Shown here piece after piece: positions 1 to 5,600 of a stretch of DNA of 12,099 nucleotides. Source of the stretch: Brumimicrobium sp040882265 (GTDB lineage: Bacteria > Bacteroidota > Bacteroidia > Flavobacteriales_D > Crocinitomicaceae); the NCBI GenBank assembly GCA_040882265.1, contig JBBEBO010000186.1, positions 1 to 12,099 of the forward strand, in the 5' to 3' direction. A model generated the notes under the pieces. The model was not told the origin of the DNA. It worked only from the letters and a program-made list of their open reading frames with translations, and did not search any database. The translations under genes and the position numbers were made by a program. The first letter of the stretch is position 1. Every line of letters begins with the position of its first letter.

Positions 1-141
1 AGTATGACCTTCTGGACTTATTGTAGTACTCGTTTTGCCATTAACACCAAAAGTGCTATCTAAAACAACTGTGTGTTGAGCATTTGCATTAAAAGAAAAA
101 GCAAAAAGAAGAATTATTATATTATACTTAACTATTTTCAT
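1..141 (-). CDS. Secreted protein N-terminus, delta-60-repeat-like (partial, cut by window edge)
   Basis: An open frame reads from ATG (141-139) down to the window edge, giving 47 codons with no stop. The first 21 residues form a clear signal peptide: Lys at position 2, a hydrophobic run of Ile, Leu and Phe, then NANA before Gln. The mature part begins QHTVVLDSTFGVNGKT, which resembles the start of a delta-60 repeat (LDxTFGxxGK, TIGR02608) found in large secreted Bacteroidota proteins, often with a T9SS C-terminal domain. Only one partial repeat is visible, so the family call is inference from a short motif. The gene begins 10 bp after the stop of the small secreted protein at 152-586, so the two are probably co-transcribed. 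The length and C-terminus cannot be judged. Confidence 0.7.
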   Translation of the reverse strand, partial: MKIVKYNIIILLFAFSFNANAQHTVVLDSTFGVNGKTSTTISPEGHT

Positions 142-151
142 AATTATTTAA

Positions 152-586
152 TTATTGTATTGTTACATAAACCGTATTTCCTTGTATAAACCAACTAACG
201 GAAATAGGTTGTGAGAAACAATTTGTTAACGAGATATTACCACTACCATTTAACATAAGGTTCCCCATATTGTCACAAAATGAAACATAATAATAATTCT
301 GGCTAATTTGTTCTTTAATTGTGATTCCTCTTAATTCATTAATATTGGTAAAAGTATTACAAGACTCATTATACGCATCATGATTTGTTATACCTAAAGG
401 TATATCGAAGCAATCTACACCTGCAAAAGAAGGAGGACAGTTTCCTGAATCATTAAAAGAACCAAACAAATTATATCCTGGGCAAGGTCCAAAATCAGTT
501 ATGTTATTTATTGAATGTGTTACATTTTGAGCGTTTCCAAAACTCCCAAAAGCAAATAATGCGATATAAAATAGTAGGTTTTTCAT
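152..586 (-). CDS. Small secreted cysteine-containing protein, function unknown
   Basis: This encodes 144 residues that I do not recognise. Residues 1-19 are a typical signal peptide (MKNLLFYIALF, small residues, NA before QN), so export to the periplasm or beyond is likely. The mature part has six cysteines (35, 50, 59, 76, 104, 123), an even number compatible with three disulfides. It is rich in Asn, Gly, Ser and Phe, and ends in an alternating polar/hydrophobic strand (SVSWFIQGNTVYVTIQ) suggestive of beta structure. There is no T9SS sorting domain, no lipobox and no second membrane segment. The start is the only ATG ahead of the signal peptide. No exact TAnnTTTG box was found upstream. It is probably the first gene of a pair with the delta-60-like protein 10 bp downstream. 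Confidence 0.75.
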   Translation of the reverse strand: MKNLLFYIALFAFGSFGNAQNVTHSINNITDFGPCPGYNLFGSFNDSGNCPPSFAGVDCFDIPLGITNHDAYNESCNTFTNINELRGITIKEQISQNYYYVSFCDNMGNLMLNGSGNISLTNCFSQPISVSWFIQGNTVYVTIQ

Positions 587-797
587 AATATGTGTTTTTA
601 AATTTAGGTTAATATACTGATTTTTTTTCTTTTACCCAAATCACATGAAATCGAATTAACTACTCGCTATCAAATGAATTAACTATAAAACTGAAGCCTA
701 TATCTAAGAAAGTAATGATAAACAAGGATTCATTTGGAGAATAAAATAGAGCACAACCAAAGGGCTATGCTCTATCAAGATAATATAATTGAATGTT
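587..797. other. Intergenic region with terminator and a short direct repeat
   Basis: The stretch holds the terminator of the cupredoxin gene (740-775). It also holds two copies of GAATTAACTA, at 653-662 and 676-685, 23 bp apart start to start. That spacing is close to two helical turns and could suit an operator for the gene at 152-586, but nothing else supports this. No open frame of note was seen. Confidence 0.4.
740..775 (-). terminator. Intrinsic terminator of the cupredoxin gene
   Basis: Read on the minus strand, 775-746 folds into a 13-bp uninterrupted stem: ATAGAGCATAGCC pairs with GGTTGTGCTCTAT, including two G-U pairs, around a CTTT loop. It is followed by TTTATT. It lies 22 bp beyond the stop codon of the gene at 798-1691. 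The plus-strand side lacks a T-run, so it acts mainly in the minus direction. Confidence 0.8.
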
Positions 798-1691
798 TTA
801 TTTTTTGATAAATTTATAAACACCTATTTTATTTCCAGCACTTACCTCTATAAAATAAGTCCCTTTATCTAAGTTGGATACATTCATTTCTACAGTAGTC
901 ATATTATCAGAAGGATTATAATCCATCACTTTTTGACTTGTCATATTGTAAATAGAAACACTTTCGATATTCGCTTTAGCATCCAAATTGATTGCTTCAG
1001 AAGCTGGGTTTGGATAAAGTTTAAACCCTTCAAGTTCATTTTGAGTTAAACCTAAATTATCAGTTGTAAATGGAACAGCAGAAGAGTTACCACTATTGCC
1101 ATCATTTCCACAGTCTGTTTCAACGTATAAATCATAATCTGTCTCTGCAGTTAAAACTGATGAATTAGCTGTTAGTACTCCTGACGCTTCTGTTCCACTA
1201 TCAACTGGGGTGTCTGTATCTGGATCATCACCTTGATTCATAACAACCCATGTATAACCGTTTGTTTCATCAGCTGAAGCTTGCCAGAAAAAATCAGCAG
1301 AAGTATCTGTGATATTGTTTACACCCACATCTGTCGCTGGCATACAGTCAACATTTTCAACTACGGTTATTACACCATTCATTGTAGCAGAATGGAAACT
1401 ACATACGTAAGGAAACTGAACAGGCTCAGTAAAGGTGAATGCATATGTATCTCCGTTGCCCATTGTTCCGCTATCAAAGCCAGCTGGTGCATTGGCGTGT
1501 GTACTCACAACATTGTGTGAAGTTGCTTCTGTGTTTGTCCACTCGATCTCATCCCCTACTTCAATTGTAATTGTTGCTGCTCCACCAGTTGACATATTCC
1601 AATCAATGTTGTGCGTTGTTTGTGCCGTAAGCGAAAAGGATCCTAAAATTAAAGAAGTCCCTAATAATTGTAATTTTCTCTTCATAATCAT
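798..1691 (-). CDS. Secreted cupredoxin (plastocyanin-like) protein with FN3 domain and T9SS sorting domain
   Basis: This 297-residue exported protein has three visible parts. Residues 1-23 are a signal peptide. Residues about 27-112 form a plastocyanin-like domain with a plausible type 1 copper site: His59 in SHNVV, then Cys97, His100 and Met104 in YVCSFHSATMNG. Residues about 115-210 resemble a fibronectin type III domain (TSADFFW, TDYDLYVETDCG). Residues about 220-297 are a type A T9SS C-terminal sorting domain (FKLYPNPASEAINL, then KGTYFIEV and a final KFIKK). The T9SS would move it across the outer membrane and attach or release it. The copper domain suggests electron transfer or copper binding at the surface; the partner is unknown. 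Two starts, ATGATTATG, lie 6 bp apart, and the second (1685) gives the more usual MKRK start. A strong terminator follows, so it is probably monocistronic. Confidence 0.88.
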   Translation of the reverse strand: MIMKRKLQLLGTSLILGSFSLTAQTTHNIDWNMSTGGAATITIEVGDEIEWTNTEATSHNVVSTHANAPAGFDSGTMGNGDTYAFTFTEPVQFPYVCSFHSATMNGVITVVENVDCMPATDVGVNNITDTSADFFWQASADETNGYTWVVMNQGDDPDTDTPVDSGTEASGVLTANSSVLTAETDYDLYVETDCGNDGNSGNSSAVPFTTDNLGLTQNELEGFKLYPNPASEAINLDAKANIESVSIYNMTSQKVMDYNPSDNMTTVEMNVSNLDKGTYFIEVSAGNKIGVYKFIKK

Positions 1692-1825
1692 TTGTTTTTT
1701 AAGTTTATAAATAAATTATATTCACTTGACGTTTTGAAATGTAATATGGTTGCAATTTTTGTCTTTTTAACATTATTAGGGATAAAAAAATAGTCATATT
1801 GGTTTTGGCAGGTTTAATGTACAAC

Positions 1826-1874
1826 GACGCTGATTGTTGAAGTAGGGACGAACGGCCGTTCGTCCCTACTTGAT
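1826..1874 (+). repeat. 49-bp palindromic repeat, copy 1
   Basis: The core, 1840-1871, is a perfect 32-bp palindrome with centre CGG/CCG (arms AAGTAGGGACGAACGG and its complement). With flanks, 49 bp recur in inverted orientation at 11846-11894 with 47 of 49 bases identical. Similar GTAGGG-CGAAC palindromes are, as I recall, scattered in intergenic DNA of many bacteria, so this is probably a REP-like element. No T-run follows, so it is not an ordinary terminator. Confidence 0.85.
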
Positions 1875-1924
1875 GTGGATATGACGCCTTTAAAAGGCTT
1901 TCGTGTTTTAATTTCCTCTAAGGG

Positions 1925-1974
1925 CTCGTGCGAGATTACCTAACGGTGCTACTTCGTAGTGCATCTCGTTCGAG
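1925..1974. repeat. Imperfect inverted repeat (hairpin)
   Basis: CTCGTGCGAGAT (1925-1936) and ATCTCGTTCGAG (1963-1974) are complementary at 10 of 12 positions across a 26-nt spacer. The spacer contains a small inner stem (CTAC/GTAG). There is no T-run on either side. It lies about 50 bp from the 49-bp repeat and may belong to the same inserted cluster. Confidence 0.5.
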
Positions 1975-2072
1975 GGACATTGATAAGAACCAGCTTACTC
2001 TAAATGCAAACACGCATTACACCCTCACCCAAACTTTTGAGACTGATCCATTATAAATAGAATTGTTAAACC

Positions 2073-2101
2073 AAAAAAAAAGCCCTCGAATAATCGAGAG
2101 C
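2073..2101 (-). terminator. Intrinsic terminator of the cold-shock gene
   Basis: On the minus strand GCTCTCGA pairs with TCGAGGGC (8 bp, one G-U) around a TTAT loop, followed by nine T. It sits 30 bp past the stop codon of the gene at 2132-2578. This is a textbook intrinsic terminator. Confidence 0.92.
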
Positions 2102-2131
2102 TACTTTTAGATATAATGTTTTTAGTAAAGG

Positions 2132-2578
2132 TTAACCCTTCTGCACATTTACAGCATCCATACCTTTACGACCTTTCGCTAGTTCAAAACTAACTTTGTC
2201 ATTTTCTTGGATATCGAAATTTACATTATTGATGTGAAAGAAATATTTTTCACCAGAATTATCTTCTCTAATAAACCCAAAACCTTTTGAATCATTGTAA
2301 AAAGCAACTTGACCAGTAAATTCAGTTTGCATTTCTTCACGTTCCCTTTTTGGAACTCCTAATTCAATGTTTTCAGCTTTAACTTTGGTTTTCTTTTGCT
2401 CTTCGGGTGGAGTATCTGTAATATTTCCAAATTCATCAACATAGGCAATCATGTTGTCTAACCCTCCCCCTTCTGAATTCTCTTTGCGCTCTTGTTTTTT
2501 GAGCTCTTTGTCCTTACGTTTTTTTAACTTCTTTTTTTCTTTTTCTTTTTTACTAAAAGTTTCTTGCGATCTCGCCAT
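2132..2578 (-). CDS. Cold-shock-domain protein with lysine-rich N-terminal extension
   Basis: This 148-residue protein has an extremely basic N-terminus (residues 9-32, alternating Lys/Glu/Arg, probably a charged helix). A linker contains AYVDEFGNITDTPPEE, and a C-terminal cold-shock domain spans about 85-147. The domain carries RNP1 KGFGFI (98-103) and RNP2 YFFHI (112-116), the aromatic surfaces that stack on single-stranded RNA or DNA. Typical CspA proteins are about 70 residues, so the first half is an extension. It recurs in Flavobacteriia and may add nonspecific nucleic-acid affinity (inference). Likely role: RNA chaperone or single-stranded nucleic acid binding in the cytoplasm. The gene stands alone with a promoter at 2717-2747, a leader of about 130 nt and its own terminator, which suggests separate and perhaps leader-controlled expression. 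Confidence 0.92.
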   Translation of the reverse strand: MARSQETFSKKEKEKKKLKKRKDKELKKQERKENSEGGGLDNMIAYVDEFGNITDTPPEEQKKTKVKAENIELGVPKREREEMQTEFTGQVAFYNDSKGFGFIREDNSGEKYFFHINNVNFDIQENDKVSFELAKGRKGMDAVNVQKG

Positions 2579-2710
2579 AAATAATTTTAATTAATTAAAA
2601 TAGGTAAACGCACGCTACGTTCCCTTTTTTTTTAGTTGCAAAAAGCAATTTAATATATTATTTTGGATATAATTAGTGAAATCACTCGAATCAAACAACT
2701 AAAATGAGAT
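2579..2710 (-). promoter_or_regulatory. Long 5' leader of the cold-shock gene
   Basis: If transcription starts just after the -7 box at 2717-2724, the mRNA carries about 130 nt before the ATG. Cold-shock mRNAs often have long leaders that respond to temperature through structure. Visible elements are a short TTGC/GCAA hairpin, an A9 run on the coding strand (complement of 2622-2634), and an 18-bp AT-only palindrome (2584-2601) ending five bases before the start codon. None is diagnostic, and regulation by this leader is inference. Confidence 0.45.
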
Positions 2711-2716
2711 TCAGTG

Positions 2717-2747
2717 CAAAGATATAATATTAATTCTCGATTTCCAA
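2717..2747 (-). promoter_or_regulatory. Bacteroidota-type promoter of the cold-shock gene
   Basis: On the minus strand a -7 box TATCTTTG (2724-2717) matches TAnnTTTG exactly. It is preceded by TTG (2747-2745) with a 20-nt spacer, fitting the -33/-7 pattern of the Bacteroidota housekeeping sigma factor. Confidence 0.75.
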
Positions 2748-2768
2748 TTTTTATTTTTAGCCCTTTTT

Positions 2769-2809
2769 AAATTAGGAATTAGGAATTATCAATTCCTAAT
2801 TCCTAATTT
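2769..2809. repeat. 19-bp perfect inverted repeat built of a 7-mer
   Basis: Arms 2769-2787 and 2791-2809 are exact complements around a 3-nt loop. Each arm repeats AATTAGG/CCTAATT in tandem. It begins 14 bp beyond the stop of the glutathione peroxidase gene and could end that transcript. After the stem the minus strand reads AAAAAGGG, not a U-run, so it is not a canonical terminator. Confidence 0.6.
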
Positions 2810-2823
2810 CCATTTGCAACCCC

Positions 2824-3363
2824 TTACTCCTCTATCAGTGAAACAATCTCCTCGCTATCAGGTTGTACTCTTGGATGGAATACTTCTATCAATTCTCCTT
2901 CTTCATTAAACAGATATTTTTGGAAATTCCATGCTACGCCTTCATCACTATAACCATTCAACTCTTTTTTTGTAAGGAATTTATAAATTGGATGCATATC
3001 ATCTCCTTTAACCGATACTTTACTCATCATAGGAAAAGTTACACCGTAGTTCTTTTCACAAAAAGAAGCGATTTCTTCATCATCTCCTGGCTCTTGTTTC
3101 ATAAAGTTGTTTGCAGGAAAACCTACAATAACAAAATCGTCGGGTCCATACTTTTCATAAATGGCTTGTAATTTTTCATATTGCGGTGTCAAACCACATT
3201 CCGAAGCTGTATTTACAATCATTATCTTTTTTCCTTTTAACGTAGATAAATCAAAGTTTTTACCACTAATATCTGTTACTTCAAAGTCGTAAATACTCTT
3301 TTCTTGAGCAATGATAGCAATGGACGTAAAACTTAAAAACAAACTTAAAACAATATTTCTCAT
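2824..3363 (-). CDS. Exported glutathione peroxidase-family thiol peroxidase
   Basis: This 179-residue protein has a signal-peptide-like N-terminus (1-19, ending IIAQ), so it probably acts in the periplasm. The GPx/thioredoxin fold is full length. It has the peroxidatic Cys56 in NTASECGLTPQY, a second Cys102 in SFCEKNYGVTFPM at the position of the resolving Cys of yeast Gpx3, and Trp145-Asn146 in VAWNFQKYL. Cys102 suggests a thioredoxin-like reductant rather than glutathione (family knowledge plus inference). One tetrad residue differs: the usual Gln of FPCNQFG is Asn86 here (FPANNFMKQEPG), and the FPC cysteine is Ala84. It would reduce hydrogen peroxide or lipid hydroperoxides. It lies 48 bp downstream of the Smr gene and may be read with it. 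No exact -7 box was seen in the gap, though TAATTTG near 3380 is close. Confidence 0.92.
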   Translation of the reverse strand: MRNIVLSLFLSFTSIAIIAQEKSIYDFEVTDISGKNFDLSTLKGKKIMIVNTASECGLTPQYEKLQAIYEKYGPDDFVIVGFPANNFMKQEPGDDEEIASFCEKNYGVTFPMMSKVSVKGDDMHPIYKFLTKKELNGYSDEGVAWNFQKYLFNEEGELIEVFHPRVQPDSEEIVSLIEE

Positions 3364-3411
3364 ATTTATAGTTCAAATTATTACAGAAATTCCGTATTCC
3401 TTTTCTAATAG

Positions 3412-3954
3412 TTACTTATAAAATAGCTCAACAGCTGTAGCTCCTTTACCGTATTCTCTAAAGTCGGCATCATAAACTTCAAGACCATCTTGACCTTCTA
3501 AAAAGTCACGTACTTCATTCTTCAACACACCTTGTCCAACACCGTGAATAATGATGATTTTACGAATTCTTTTTTCACGCGCATTTCTGTAGAATCTACG
3601 CAAAGCATAAATCTGATGGTCGAGCATTTGTTTATTTGTTAAACCCGCTTCTGATTCTAGAATTTCATGAATATGAAGATCTATTTCCCAATAACTATTA
3701 TACTTTCTGATATCATCGACATCATTACTAGCGTCATTGAGTTCAGCATCTTGTTCTACAATTGTAGCGTCAAAATCATCCGCAATTGCATTCGTTTGAT
3801 CACCGTGAATTTTAACTAATTCATTCATGGGAAAAACCCTATCAAATCCTGTTTCGTCTTCTACGATAGCACTGTGCTCATTTTTAATTGATTGGATAAC
3901 ACCATACCCAGACTCCCTTAAAAAAGTAACTCGCTCACCTACCTTGAAATGCAT
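3412..3954 (-). CDS. Smr-domain protein (DUF2027-like)
   Basis: This 180-residue cytoplasmic protein starts with a small beta-rich module (about 3-50: VGERVTFLRESGYGVI, VFPMNELVKI), like the N-terminal domain of Bacteroidota Smr/DUF2027 proteins. An acidic linker (about 58-83) and an Smr domain (about 88-180) follow. Smr hallmarks are IDLHIH (91-96, the LDLH motif), the long helix LDHQIYALRRFYRNA, IIIIHGVGQGVLK (134-145, the HGxG loop) and a final beta strand. Smr domains, as in MutS2, nick or cleave structured DNA or RNA; the substrate here is not known. Its ATG lies inside the 3' end of the M50 protease gene (20-bp overlap), which implies translational coupling. The N-terminal half is shorter than in full DUF2027 proteins of more than 300 residues. 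Confidence 0.88.
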   Translation of the reverse strand: MHFKVGERVTFLRESGYGVIQSIKNEHSAIVEDETGFDRVFPMNELVKIHGDQTNAIADDFDATIVEQDAELNDASNDVDDIRKYNSYWEIDLHIHEILESEAGLTNKQMLDHQIYALRRFYRNAREKRIRKIIIIHGVGQGVLKNEVRDFLEGQDGLEVYDADFREYGKGATAVELFYK

Positions 3955-4885
3955 TTAAAATAGAATTAAAGTCAATAGAGATAAAAGAATGAATTGCTAA
4001 AAAGATAGCTCCAAGCCAAATCAACATCATTAAAAACTTATAGATTGTTGAAGCGTCTTTTTTTGTTGGAGCTAATAATACACTATCAACTTGTTTTGCA
4101 ACAATTTGGTTGTATTTATCAGCTTCATTAAACTCTTCAATATCTTTTAAAATTGGTGTATAATCAATCACAATTTGCTTAATTCTTGAAAAGCTTTTAT
4201 CAGATAAATCTTCGTAATTACACTCGTACTTTATTTCACTCTCTTTCATATCTTTTCTTATCAAATAAAGTTTGTGCATGTTTTTAACACGAAACCCTAA
4301 TAAGAAACCAAAAATGATAACGATCCAAGAGTTAAACCACAACCCCACTCCTATCACTGCTAGAGACGACAATAGTGTGAAAACAAGTTGTGTTAGTTCG
4401 TAATGCGTAAAAAATAAAACCCTAACCAATTGCCCACCATCAAGCGGATCAATTGGAATTAAATTCATTACGTTGAGTAAAATTAAAATTACCCCAAGCT
4501 GAACTAAAATGTTAATTTCTGAAGACCATCCAATTTCGAGCAAAATATATCCCAGTATTATCCCAGGAACAGGACCAGCCAATAACATAAGAGATCCCTC
4601 CATTTGAGAGTAAATTTTCTTTTTACCCGACACCATTGCTCCAATGAAAGGAATAAATAGCATTTTTAGATTTTCATAACCGAATATTTTCATCATTGCA
4701 AAATGACCTAGTTCGTGAAATAAAAGTACACCTAATAGTATGGCAATTAACAAATAATCTTGTATAATCAAAGAAAAAGTAATTGCAAAAATGACCATAG
4801 ATAATATCGTAATAGAGATATGTCCTTTACGATCCTTTCTAATTAAAGTGGGTTTGGGAGGATAAAATGAGTCTAAATTTTCCAT
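3935..4885 (-). CDS. M50 / site-2-type membrane metalloprotease
   Basis: This integral inner-membrane protein has 316 residues from the ATG at 4885. The zinc site HELGH is at residues 57-61 inside a membrane segment (LLGVLLFHELGHFAMMKIFGY). The third ligand motif NLIPIDPLDGG (N141, P144, D149) matches the NxxPxxxLDG of site-2 proteases exactly. About six hydrophobic segments are visible, including one near residues 281-302 that follows a soluble stretch (about 203-275). No PDZ domain is present, unlike RseP. Such proteases cut membrane-embedded substrates, often anti-sigma factors; no substrate is suggested here. A TTG at 4894 would add three residues, but the ATG fits the promoter at 4896-4927 better. 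The gene is divergent from lolD and overlaps the Smr gene by 20 bp. Confidence 0.9.
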   Translation of the reverse strand: MENLDSFYPPKPTLIRKDRKGHISITILSMVIFAITFSLIIQDYLLIAILLGVLLFHELGHFAMMKIFGYENLKMLFIPFIGAMVSGKKKIYSQMEGSLMLLAGPVPGIILGYILLEIGWSSEINILVQLGVILILLNVMNLIPIDPLDGGQLVRVLFFTHYELTQLVFTLLSSLAVIGVGLWFNSWIVIIFGFLLGFRVKNMHKLYLIRKDMKESEIKYECNYEDLSDKSFSRIKQIVIDYTPILKDIEEFNEADKYNQIVAKQVDSVLLAPTKKDASTIYKFLMMLIWLGAIFLAIHSFISIDFNSILNAFQGR

Positions 4886-4895
4886 ATATTGCAAA

Positions 4896-4927
4896 CAAAG
4901 TTAGGATATTTTATGTCTATAAACAAA
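4896..4927 (-). promoter_or_regulatory. Promoter of the M50-Smr transcript
   Basis: On the minus strand TTTG (4927-4924), a 20-nt spacer and TAACTTTG (4903-4896) match the Bacteroidota -33/-7 consensus exactly. The box ends only 10 nt before the ATG at 4885, so the transcript would have almost no leader. Confidence 0.75.
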
Positions 4928-4936
4928 TTATAATAC

Positions 4937-4944
4937 TATTTTCG
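4937..4944 (+). promoter_or_regulatory. Probable -7 box of lolD
   Basis: TATTTTCG matches TAnnTTTG at all but one position and ends five bases before the ATG at 4950. No clear -33 TTTG lies about 20 bp upstream. The start site would fall at or next to the ATG. The divergent spacing from the M50 promoter leaves only about 10 bp between the two regulatory regions. Confidence 0.45.
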
Positions 4945-4949
4945 TCTCC

Positions 4950-5600
4950 ATGCTTATAGCAAAAAATATAACTAAAAAGTATGGTGATGTTCACGTCCTT
5001 AAGGATATTAATATCACCGTAAAAGCCAATGAATTAATCTCAATTGTAGGTGCATCGGGAGCTGGTAAAACTACTTTGTTGCAAATCCTAGGTACATTAG
5101 AACGACCAGATGGTGGGGAATATACTTTGAATGGTGTTGATCCATTTAGTTTAAACGCAAAACAATTGTCTAAATTTAGAAATGAGCAAATTGGGTTTGT
5201 GTTTCAGTTTCATCAGTTACTTCCTGAGTTTACGGCTATCGAAAATGCTATCTTACCTGCGCTTATTCGTGGAGATGAACGAAGAGATGCCGAAAAAAGA
5301 GCTAAGGATATTTTTAAATTTTTGAATTTACATAATCGCGATACACATAAACCATCTCAGTTATCTGGTGGTGAACAACAAAGGGTTGCAGTTGCACGTT
5401 CATTAATAAATCAACCTAAAATCATCTTAGCCGATGAGCCTTCTGGTAATTTAGATACCAAAAACTCTGAAGAACTGCATCAGTTATTTTTTGATTTGCG
5501 TAAAAATTTCGGGCATACGTTTATTATCGTTACACATAATGAACACTTAGCCTCCATTTCCGACCGCAAACTCGAAATGGCTGATGGTAAATTTATATAG
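4950..5600 (+). CDS. lolD: LolD-like ABC transporter ATPase (lipoprotein release)
   Basis: This 216-residue cytoplasmic ATPase is full length for the MacB/LolD/FtsE subfamily. Motifs are Walker A GASGAGKT (34-41), Q-loop FVFQFHQLLPEFT with Gln86, ABC signature LSGGE (138-142), Walker B IILADEPSGNLD (158-169) and H-loop His196 (VTHNEH). The FQFHQLLPEFTAIEN segment is the LolD hallmark, which favours LolD over FtsE or MacB-type ATPases. With a LolC/E-type permease it would drive release of lipoproteins from the inner membrane toward the outer membrane. No permease gene is in the window, so the partner must be encoded elsewhere, as is common in Bacteroidota. Its stop overlaps the start of the next gene by 17 bp. 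Confidence 0.93.
   Translation: MLIAKNITKKYGDVHVLKDINITVKANELISIVGASGAGKTTLLQILGTLERPDGGEYTLNGVDPFSLNAKQLSKFRNEQIGFVFQFHQLLPEFTAIENAILPALIRGDERRDAEKRAKDIFKFLNLHNRDTHKPSQLSGGEQQRVAVARSLINQPKIILADEPSGNLDTKNSEELHQLFFDLRKNFGHTFIIVTHNEHLASISDRKLEMADGKFI

Larger units (their letters stand above)
1692..2131. other. 440-bp non-coding stretch with palindromic repeats
   Basis: I see no credible gene here. From left to right it holds the AT-rich upstream region of the cupredoxin gene (1692-1800), a 49-bp palindromic repeat (1826-1874), an imperfect hairpin (1925-1974) and the terminator of the cold-shock gene (2073-2101). The 1800-2040 part is less AT-rich than its surroundings, like the repeat cluster at 11572-12026, and may be a decayed mobile or REP-type insertion. 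No transposase fragment was recognised. Confidence 0.6.

Noticed and set aside
1281..1710. Plus-strand open frames opposite the cupredoxin gene (1281-1520 and 1435-1710)
   Set aside because: They lie antisense to a gene with clear domains, have no recognisable product and no promoter.
2584..2601. 18-bp AT-only palindrome as a separate operator
   Set aside because: Low complexity makes chance palindromes likely; kept only as a note in the leader entry.
2863..3171. Plus-strand open frame opposite the glutathione peroxidase gene
   Set aside because: Antisense shadow of a well-identified gene; the composition is typical of a reversed frame.
4886..4894. TTG start for the M50 protease
   Set aside because: ATG at 4885 is nine bases downstream, loses nothing recognisable and agrees better with the promoter at 4896-4927.
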